A stretch of DNA of 64,000 nt from NCBI GenBank assembly GCA_002083555.1, contig MSXN01000004.1, positions 1-64,000 on the forward strand. Direction: 5' to 3'. A program made the position numbers and the translations under genes. How positions within the stretch are numbered: the first letter of the stretch is position 1; every line of letters starts with the position of its first letter. The notes under the pieces were generated by a model, which was not told where the DNA came from, searched no databases, and saw nothing but the letters and a program-made list of their open reading frames with translations. The DNA is from Nitrospira sp. ST-bin5 (lineage in GTDB: Bacteria; Nitrospirota; Nitrospiria; Nitrospirales; Nitrospiraceae). Below are positions 58,248-64,000 of this stretch, in pieces.

Positions 58248-58682
58248 TCAGTCCTGCGAAATCTTCGGTTCCGAGTAACTGACGTCCGTCGAAATCTTCG
58301 ACTGCGCATACTTCCGGAAGGACAACATCACATCCCTCACTGAAACCACACCGACAATCGCGCCGCCTTTCGTCACGGCCAGATGGCGCACGCCGAGATC
58401 GCCCATCATTTCCTGCGCATCATCTATCGACTCACTCCCCTCGATCGTACACAGGGGCGTCGTCATGATCTTCTCAACCGTCAGTTTTCCAAGTGGCTTG
58501 CTGGTCGCCACCGCCCGGCGAACGATATCCGTGTCCGTCACGATCCCCACCAACTGCTTGCCCTTCTTCACCAGCAGCGACCCGACTCGGGCCGTCCGCA
58601 TCTTCTTCGCCGCACTCACGATCGACACCGCCGGCCCGACGGTTTTCGGATGCTTGCTCATAATCTTGAATACGGTAGACAT
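58248..58682 (-). CDS. Two-CBS-domain protein
   Basis: A 144-residue protein, two CBS repeats: VSIVSAAKKMRTARVGSLLV with GIVTDTDIVRRAV, and SIDDAQEMMGDLGVRHLAVT with GVVSVRDVMLSF. A 20-residue tail (STDVSYSEPKISQD) follows. Paralogue of the CBS protein at 32,104-32,496 in the haem operon. Probably binds adenine nucleotides. Alone between convergent moaB and the dehydrogenase gene. GAGGGAGGG is near the start codon. Confidence 0.88.
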   Translation of the reverse strand: MSTVFKIMSKHPKTVGPAVSIVSAAKKMRTARVGSLLVKKGKQLVGIVTDTDIVRRAVATSKPLGKLTVEKIMTTPLCTIEGSESIDDAQEMMGDLGVRHLAVTKGGAIVGVVSVRDVMLSFRKYAQSKISTDVSYSEPKISQD

Positions 58683-58862
58683 GATTTCCCTCCCTCTCGT
58701 TGATGGTATCGAGTGGAAAGAACGCCGGCCGCGCTCATTCAGCTTTGACTTAGAGTAACACAGTTAGAAGGGAGCACTCAAAACAGTCGGATAGGGACTA
58801 CGGAGAGACATGCGGCTGAGAGCAAGACCACTTTGATCTCATTAAACAAACACAAAACACGA

Positions 58863-58986
58863 AGGATGCTCAAAACGGTCATCCAACAAGGCCGCAGGGA
58901 GCAGGACGACTGAGGCGTACCCTCTGGGGTACGTCGCAAGGAGACCTACGACTGAGAACGCCGTTGGGGAGCGTTTTCAGCATCCT
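58863..58986. repeat. Palindromic intergenic element, copy B (124 bp)
   Basis: Ends AGGATGCTCAAAACG and CGTTTTCAGCATCCT are complementary over 14 of 15 bases. The inside repeats ACAAGGCCGCAGG, GGCGTACCCTCTGGGGTACG and GAGAACGCCG of copy A2. Its end overlaps the stop codon of the dehydrogenase gene by one base. The 120 bp before it (58,743-58,862) hold nothing seen. Confidence 0.88.
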
Positions 58987-60014
58987 TACACTGTCAGTAC
59001 AATCTTCCCGAAGAACTTGCGAGAAAGCATCTGCTCCTGCGCCGCCCTCGCCTCCTGCAGCGGATACGTGCGGTCGATCACCGGGATCAGCCGCTTCTGA
59101 CCCATCAGCTCCGCCGCCTTCACCAGTTCCGCCCTGGTGCCCATGTAGGAACCTTTGATCGTGTACTGGCGGGAATAGATGTACCGGAGATCCACCTTCA
59201 CCTCGGCGCCGGTCGTCGCCCCGCAGGTAATCAATCGGCCGCCTTTTGCCAGCGAGGCCAGACAGCTCTCCCACACTTCCGGCCCGATATGCTCAATCAC
59301 GACATCGACGCCATGGCCTTCCGTCAGCAGCTTCACGCGATCGGCCACTTTCTCCTTCGTGTGATTGATCACCGCATCGGCACCGAGCACCACCGCCTTG
59401 GGAATCTTGTCATCCGATCCGACCGTCGTGATCACGCGCGCGCCGGCCAGCTTGGCCAGCTGAATCGCCATGGTCCCGACGCCGCTCCCTCCACCCATGA
59501 TCAACACCGTCTCGCCATGCTGGAGACCGGCCTGGGCAAACAACATATGCGACGCGGTCACCGAGACCAGGGGGAACGCCGCCGCCTGTTCGAACGAGAG
59601 ATTCTCCGGCATCGGCAGCACATTGCGGAACGGCACTTTCACATACTCGCCATAACCGCCGTGCATCATCGCCCCTAACAAACTGTATGAGCGGCAGAAG
59701 TTGTCCCGTCCTGCCAGACACTGTTCGCATTTCCAACAGCTGATCCCGGGCGAGATGAACACGCGCTGCCCGACCGTCACATGATCCGCCTGCGCCCCGA
59801 CCTGCTCGACCACGCCCGCGACATCCGACCCTGACACATGCGGCATCGGCATGGGATAAGCGGGATTCCCCTGGCGAATCCAGATATCGAGATGGTTCAA
59901 TGCGCAGGCTTTGACCTTGACCAGCACCTCATCCGGCCCGATCACCGGCGTCGGCAGATCTTCATACGACAATTTATCCGGCCCGCCATGCGCGCGAAAT
60001 AAGACAGCTTTCAT
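58986..60014 (-). CDS. Medium-chain zinc-type dehydrogenase / quinone oxidoreductase-like
   Basis: A 342-residue MDR protein from ATG 60014 (MKAVLFRAHGGPDKL), with AAGGAG 9 bases upstream. A structural zinc site is complete: CWKCEQCLAGRDNFC. The catalytic-zinc Cys is replaced (ACALNHLDIWIRQGNP has Asn) and the HVSGSDVAG segment lacks the usual His-Glu pair, so the catalytic zinc is probably absent. The nucleotide loop is GGGSGVGTMAIQLAKLAG. It likely reduces carbonyl or quinone substrates with NADPH. A conserved palindrome lies at its 3' end. Confidence 0.88.
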   Translation of the reverse strand: MKAVLFRAHGGPDKLSYEDLPTPVIGPDEVLVKVKACALNHLDIWIRQGNPAYPMPMPHVSGSDVAGVVEQVGAQADHVTVGQRVFISPGISCWKCEQCLAGRDNFCRSYSLLGAMMHGGYGEYVKVPFRNVLPMPENLSFEQAAAFPLVSVTASHMLFAQAGLQHGETVLIMGGGSGVGTMAIQLAKLAGARVITTVGSDDKIPKAVVLGADAVINHTKEKVADRVKLLTEGHGVDVVIEHIGPEVWESCLASLAKGGRLITCGATTGAEVKVDLRYIYSRQYTIKGSYMGTRAELVKAAELMGQKRLIPVIDRTYPLQEARAAQEQMLSRKFFGKIVLTV

Positions 60015-60127
60015 ATTCAGCTCCTTGCTAGACCACACCTGACATCATAGAACCAGATCGGAAGAAACCAGAAAATGCTTGAGGAAGCGACTGGGACTTT
60101 CTTCCTTGGGGAAAAGTTCCTTCGCAC

Positions 60128-60335
60128 AGGATGATCAAAACGTCATCTAACAAGGCCGCAGGGAATGCGACGACTGAGGCGTAGCTTTCTCACCCACCCA
60201 CCTCAAGCTGCTGGAGCAGCTTGTTCCCTGCGGGGTACGTCGCAGGGAGACGCGCGACCGAGAACGCCATCGCGGAAAGGCACGTCTCGGCGTGCCGGGG
60301 TCGGGCGGGTGAGAATGAAGCGTTTTCATCATCCT
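60128..60335. repeat. Palindromic intergenic element, copy C (208 bp)
   Basis: Ends AGGATGATCAAAACG and CGTTTTCATCATCCT are complementary over 14 of 15 bases. The left core ACAAGGCCGCAGG and right core GGGGTACGTCGC plus GAGAACGCC match copy B. The middle is replaced by about 45 bp including a perfect hairpin CAAGCTGCTGGAGCAGCTTG, and another insert near the right arm. It ends 1 bp before the PhzF-family gene stop. Confidence 0.85.
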
Positions 60336-60336
60336 G

Positions 60337-61266
60337 TTAGAACTTTAGCTCGCCCTCCACCACCATCACACACTCCCCCCCCACTTTGACTTCCTGAATG
60401 ACTCCGTCGGAGGAATCCACCTGGATGAGAATGCGCGAGGGCCGCTCGATCTCATAGCCCTGCTCCGAGACGATTTCGGTCGTCGGCTTCACATCGACAA
60501 TGCGGTGATGCACCAGATAAGCCCCCAGCGCCCCGCTCGCACTGCCGGTGGCGGGATCTTCCAGAATGCCGATGGCCGGCGCAAACATACGGGTATGGAC
60601 CGTCGAATCCGGCTCGACCGTGACCGTCGTAAATACCATAATGCCGTTGGCGCCGAAACGTCCGCAGAGATCGGTAATGGCAGAGGGATCGGGGTTGATC
60701 GACCGGATTGCCGTCAGCGTCCGGATCGGCAGAATCAGCACCGGCAGCCCCGTCGAGACCACCTCGATCGGCGACTTGGCCTCAGCCACAGCATATTTCG
60801 GCAGCCCGAGCGAAATGGCCAGCTTGTAGAAATCCGCTTCATCCTCCACCGCGTCGAGAAACTCCGGCTTGGGCTGCGACATGACCACATGCTCGATCTG
60901 CTTCCCCACCCCGCGCAATTCCACCGGAAACAATCCGATGTTGCACTCGTAGAGCAAGCGGGTCACCGCGCCGGTGAGCGGCACGCGCCCGAGCTGCGCC
61001 AGCAGATAAAACGTGCCGATCACCGGATGGCCGGCAAAAGGCAGCTCTTGCGTCGGCGTAAAGATCCGCAACCGCACCACTGCCGCCTGGTCGGTCGGAG
61101 GAAACACGAAGACCGTCTCGGAGAGGTTCATCTCCCGGGCGATCTGCTGGAGTTGATCATCGGAGAGCCCGTCGGCATCGGGAAACACGGCAACAGGATT
61201 GCCCCCGAAAGGCTCGGAGGTAAACACGTCGGCTTGGTAGAACTTCAGCGAGCGGCGATCAGACAT
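60337..61266 (-). CDS. PhzF-family isomerase-like protein
   Basis: A 309-residue protein from ATG 61266 (MSDRRSLKFYQADVF). The diaminopimelate-epimerase-like fold is seen in FGGNPVAVFPD, MNLSETVFVFPP, which carries the catalytic Glu, TPTQELPFAGHPVIGTFYLL, seen as ELPFAGHPVIGT, and DPATGSASGALGAYLVH. PhzF acts in phenazine synthesis, but the family is wide and most members are isomerases of unknown substrate. It starts 18 bp after the radical SAM gene 61,285-62,523, so the two are probably co-transcribed. Confidence 0.88.
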   Translation of the reverse strand: MSDRRSLKFYQADVFTSEPFGGNPVAVFPDADGLSDDQLQQIAREMNLSETVFVFPPTDQAAVVRLRIFTPTQELPFAGHPVIGTFYLLAQLGRVPLTGAVTRLLYECNIGLFPVELRGVGKQIEHVVMSQPKPEFLDAVEDEADFYKLAISLGLPKYAVAEAKSPIEVVSTGLPVLILPIRTLTAIRSINPDPSAITDLCGRFGANGIMVFTTVTVEPDSTVHTRMFAPAIGILEDPATGSASGALGAYLVHHRIVDVKPTTEIVSEQGYEIERPSRILIQVDSSDGVIQEVKVGGECVMVVEGELKF

Positions 61267-61284
61267 GCTGCCCCCTCTCACTCG

Positions 61285-62523
61285 TTAGGCAGGGCGTTGG
61301 AGTGCTTCATATGATTGCACCAATGGATTACGAATGTAGTTCTCGACATAATTCTGCAGCGAGCCGTTGCGATACAGCTGCTCGTTGGCAAAGCGCGTAT
61401 CGACCTTGTGCAATACTTTGACCCGGACGCCGGTCTTCTCGGTGAACTGATCCAGCGTCACGCCGGTAATGTCCGTGAACGGCCCGCGGCCCGACTGCAT
61501 GATGCACTTCGGCACGTGAATGACTTTTTCCGTCGTCAGCCGCCGGGCGATATCGTCGAACGTCAGCAGCACCGTGCAATCCGAATCCCCGCTCAACATG
61601 GCGTTCGGCACGTAGAGCACCCGCGCCTTGTTCTTCCGGTACATCGAGAGAATCTTTGAGACGCTCCAGCCTGTGACCAGCGTATCTTTCTTGTCTAATT
61701 CAAGCGAATCGAAGAGGCTGATGATCCGCTTCCGGCTCAGAAACGCCGTGATATAGGCCTCCGTGTGGATCGTCTGCAGATTCGGCAAGGCCGCATCGTA
61801 GATCCGCAGCGCTTCCTCCGCCAGATGCTTCCGGCCCTGCCGCATGAGGCTCGCCGTCTCCTCCTTGAGGCCACGCACCGGTGTGAGCGTGCCCATCCAG
61901 AGGACGCACTTCTGATTGATCTTGGAAATCTCCATCGCATCCTTCGACATCGTATTGGCGTCGAAGGCATAGAAATTCGCGGACGACACCGCCGGGCCAT
62001 CCAGCACCTTCATCAGATGCTTCACCGAGGGCGCGTGCGGCATGAGCCGCTGGCGATACTCGCTGAGGGTGATGACCGAGAGTTCGAAGTTGATCCGGCC
62101 GGGATATTGCGCGACGAGCTGATGGATCTTCGGCACATGCACGAAGCCGACAGTGAAAAACTGGATGCTCTTGTCCGTGTACTTCAGAAAATCCTCGACC
62201 CACTCCATTGCCTTGGGATGGAGAAAGAGATCGGTCCATTCCATGAACTCGTTCCCGCCCAGGCACCAGAACTGCTTCGGGTCCGTCGGCTTCTTGCTGA
62301 TGTAGTCGAGGATGTATTTCCAGTCTTCGTCGGACGTCTTCGGCGGGTCGAGCGTTTCGCGGTAGGAGTGGTCCAGCTCATAGCAGAACTCGCACTTCAC
62401 CGGGCAATCGCGCCCGAGACTCAGCGGGATCTTCCCCGCGTCCATCTCACGGCGCAACACATCGCGATAATCGTTCTTGGTGAAGATCGGAGCGGCCTGG
62501 AGCATCGGAATGGGCGTTGGCAT
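61285..62523 (-). CDS. Radical SAM protein, unknown substrate
   Basis: A 412-residue protein. The cluster motif is CPVKCEFC (CX3CX2C) near residue 40, preceded by PLSLGRD. A second region LGGNEFMEW may fill the SAM-binding glycine role. The middle (VGFVHVPKIHQLVAQYPG, NFELSVITLSEYRQRL) is a TIM-barrel pattern. The C-terminal 150 residues (DTLVTGWSVSKILSM, KARVLYVPNAMLSGDSDCTVLLTF) do not match a known accessory domain I recognise. First gene of a probable operon with the PhzF-family gene; divergent from the J-like gene, 34 bp away. Confidence 0.82.
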   Translation of the reverse strand: MPTPIPMLQAAPIFTKNDYRDVLRREMDAGKIPLSLGRDCPVKCEFCYELDHSYRETLDPPKTSDEDWKYILDYISKKPTDPKQFWCLGGNEFMEWTDLFLHPKAMEWVEDFLKYTDKSIQFFTVGFVHVPKIHQLVAQYPGRINFELSVITLSEYRQRLMPHAPSVKHLMKVLDGPAVSSANFYAFDANTMSKDAMEISKINQKCVLWMGTLTPVRGLKEETASLMRQGRKHLAEEALRIYDAALPNLQTIHTEAYITAFLSRKRIISLFDSLELDKKDTLVTGWSVSKILSMYRKNKARVLYVPNAMLSGDSDCTVLLTFDDIARRLTTEKVIHVPKCIMQSGRGPFTDITGVTLDQFTEKTGVRVKVLHKVDTRFANEQLYRNGSLQNYVENYIRNPLVQSYEALQRPA

Positions 62524-62557
62524 TGATTGACGACCTTGCTCCGGTTACAGTATCAGT

Positions 62558-62824
62558 ATGACAGACGAGACAATCCCCGAAGAAATCGCCCGCGCGCTGG
62601 AGGTGCTGGGCCTCGCACTTCCCGTCACCACCGAGGATCTTGAACGGGCCAAGCGCGTGCAGCTCTATACCTGGAACCCCGCCCGCTATTCGAACCTGAC
62701 GAACAACCCCAAGAAGTACATGGAAGCCTACAAGAAGGCCGAGGAGATGACCAAGCTCGTCGAAGCTTCGTATGCCCTCCTCACCGCCGTCCTCGTGCCG
62801 GACGAAGATCCCCGTTCCTCGTGA
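62558..62824 (+). CDS. Small J-domain-like protein with HPD changed to NPA
   Basis: An 88-residue helical protein. Spacing of helices resembles a J domain: EEIARALEVLGLALPVTTEDLERAK, seen as LEVLGLALPVTTEDLERA, then a loop with YTWNPARYSN where HPD is expected, then YKKAEEMTKLVEASYALL as helix III. The HPD tripeptide needed to stimulate Hsp70 is absent, so it is not an active co-chaperone. Similarity is by eye only. The stop overlaps the inverted repeat 62,821-62,894. Next to two radical SAM genes. Confidence 0.6.
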   Translation: MTDETIPEEIARALEVLGLALPVTTEDLERAKRVQLYTWNPARYSNLTNNPKKYMEAYKKAEEMTKLVEASYALLTAVLVPDEDPRSS

Positions 62825-62894
62825 AGCGTATTTCGTATCTCGCAATACCGTTGCTCATATCTCGTCACTCATAGCTCGCGAGATACGCTTCACG
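62821..62894. repeat. Inverted repeat between convergent genes, probable bidirectional terminator
   Basis: GTGAAGCGTAT at 62821-62831 followed later by CTCGC pairs with GCGAGATACGCTTCAC (62877-62892 or so), giving a stem of about 16 bp with one bulge. The loop contains TATCTCG repeats. It lies between the J-like gene and the second radical SAM gene. Confidence 0.6.
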
Positions 62895-62910
62895 ATTCAC
62901 GCACGACGCG

Positions 62911-64000
62911 CTATCCCACACCGTGGGAAACCACGCGACTCATCCCCTCTTTGCCGTCTTCTCCTTCGTTCATCGACACCGGCCATGTGACCAATCCTGA
63001 GACCGCATCCGACGCTGTCGTCTGCGTCTGCTTCGCATAGATCTGCGGCAGCTTGTTCGTGCCGAATTTGGAGATGTAGAGGAACACGTGCTCGCGGGAG
63101 TTCACCCGCACCGCCCAGGGCTGGAAATCGTTCTTGTAGAACTCTTCGCACATCTGCATCGCGTCGAGGCAGGACAGGGTGCTCGGCTCGTTCAACGTGT
63201 AGTAGTAGTCCAGCGGCAGGTCGTACTCCTCCTGCTTGTGGATCGTAATGCCGAACTTTTCCGGATTGCGCACCATCGGCGTGTGCCGGTAGGCCACGAA
63301 GTAGAAAAGTTCGACGGAATGAATCACCGGCTGGTTGTCGATGACGAACTGCCGCGTCTCCAGCGCCTCGTCCTTCGTCTCGCCGGGGAAGCCGTAGAAG
63401 GCCATCACATGGTTCCAGATCCCGGCCTTCGAAGCCTGGTGGAGATTGTTCTGGATCACGCTCTTCTTCGCATGCTTGTCCATGAGGTTCAGTACGCGCT
63501 CGTTCGCCGACTCCATGCCGTAATAGAGGGTGCAGCAGCCGGCCTTCGCCGCGAGATCCCAGATGGCCTGATCCTGTAACGTCTCTTCAAACCGGATGAG
63601 CGTCGTCCACTTGATCCCGACATTCTGCTCCACCAGCAGCTGCGACACTTTTTTGAAGAGCGCAGGCGGATAGGATTCGTCGCTAAAGAGGAAGTGCTTG
63701 CAGTTGTATTTATCGCGCAGCGCCGTCACCTGCTCGATCACGTGCTGCGCCGTCATTCCGCGATATTGATCGAAGTAGCCCTGTCCGTGGTCGCAGAACG
63801 TGCAGCGGCCCCAGTAGCAACCGCGCGTCGCGAGATAGGGAATGATCCGCTCCGGGACAAAATAGTGATCCAGCGGCAGGCCGTCGAAATCCGGCAGCGG
63901 CAGGGCCGCCGTCTTCTCCGTATAGACTTCCTTGCTCTGCTTCACCCCGTCGGCATGGCGATACATGAGATTCGGCACCGACTCCATTGCCCGCTGGCCG
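62911..64000 (-). CDS. B12-binding-type radical SAM protein, 5' end outside the window
   Basis: At least 363 residues; the frame is open to the last base, so the N-terminus (probably a cobalamin-binding domain) is outside. The cluster motif is TRGCYWGRCTFCDHG (CX3CX2C). YYGMESANERVLNLMDKH and FYGFPGETKDEALETRQFV, seen as AFYGFPGETKDEALE, are typical of the B12-binding radical SAM class. These enzymes do methylations or C-C rearrangements; the substrate is unknown. Upstream start cannot be judged. Confidence 0.85.
   Translation of the reverse strand, partial: GQRAMESVPNLMYRHADGVKQSKEVYTEKTAALPLPDFDGLPLDHYFVPERIIPYLATRGCYWGRCTFCDHGQGYFDQYRGMTAQHVIEQVTALRDKYNCKHFLFSDESYPPALFKKVSQLLVEQNVGIKWTTLIRFEETLQDQAIWDLAAKAGCCTLYYGMESANERVLNLMDKHAKKSVIQNNLHQASKAGIWNHVMAFYGFPGETKDEALETRQFVIDNQPVIHSVELFYFVAYRHTPMVRNPEKFGITIHKQEEYDLPLDYYYTLNEPSTLSCLDAMQMCEEFYKNDFQPWAVRVNSREHVFLYISKFGTNKLPQIYAKQTQTTASDAVSGLVTWPVSMNEGEDGKEGMSRVVSHGVG

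Noticed and set aside
54883..60335. Palindromic elements as CRISPR repeats
   Set aside because: Copies are kilobases apart, differ in length (124 to 208 bp), and have no regular spacers and no cas genes.
60337..61266. PhzF-family gene as evidence of phenazine production
   Set aside because: No other phz gene is visible and the family is mostly of other or unknown function.

Overview
The window looks like chromosome from a Nitrospira-type (phylum Nitrospirota) bacterium. This is an inference from gene order, moderately high G+C, divergent family members and the style of the intergenic palindromes; no rRNA gene is present to confirm it. Everything from base 1 to about 37,270 is read on the minus strand, and from there on both strands are used. 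One tRNA gene (Leu, anticodon CAA) is present. No insertion sequence, prophage, CRISPR array or toxin-antitoxin pair was seen.

Region 1 (about 1-21,100, minus): one long exopolysaccharide (EPS) operon. Read 5' to 3', it opens with a ribbon-helix-helix regulator and an HD-GYP c-di-GMP phosphodiesterase. It continues with a Wza-like export lipoprotein, a Wzc-like tyrosine autokinase, a Wzy/WaaL-like polymerase, a Wzx-like flippase, six glycosyltransferases, six SAM methyltransferases, two very small coupled ORFs and an asparagine-synthase-like amidotransferase. Most junctions are 4-bp stop/start overlaps or gaps under 25 bp, so translation is tightly coupled.

Region 2 (about 21,270-37,270, minus): housekeeping genes. 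These are comEC, glmM, folP, ftsH, hpt, tilS and ribF, and the tetrapyrrole genes hemB, a CBS protein, a cobA-hemD fusion, hemC, hemA and a ccsA/hemX-like membrane protein. Together they make uroporphyrinogen III from glutamyl-tRNA and divert part of it to precorrin-2.

Region 3 (about 37,300-40,100): a divergent RsmI-like methylase, a TusA-like protein with an altered active site, a secreted protein with a strong terminator, tRNA-Leu and a YggX-like protein carrying CxxC pairs. Region 4 (about 40,180-48,650, plus): two tandem DUF151 genes, rplM-rpsI, argC, argJ, then rpsB-tsf-pyrH-frr-alr, with a hairpin-rich leader before rpsB.

Region 5 (about 48,670-64,000, both strands): a FadL-like porin, a hybrid histidine kinase whose receiver lacks the phospho-acceptor Asp, a thiamine-binding-type protein, precorrin-2 dehydrogenase (partner of CobA above), a stand-alone CycH/CcmI C-terminal-like domain, an HNH nuclease, a Rieske protein, a thioredoxin-like ferredoxin, MoaB, a second CBS protein, a zinc-type dehydrogenase, a PhzF-family protein, two radical SAM proteins and a small degenerate J-domain-like protein. 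Three related palindromic elements each abut the stop codon of a minus-strand gene here, and their end arms differ between copies while staying self-complementary. I consider these elements, the coupled 42-codon ORF in the EPS operon, and the radical SAM/J-like locus the best leads for something undescribed.
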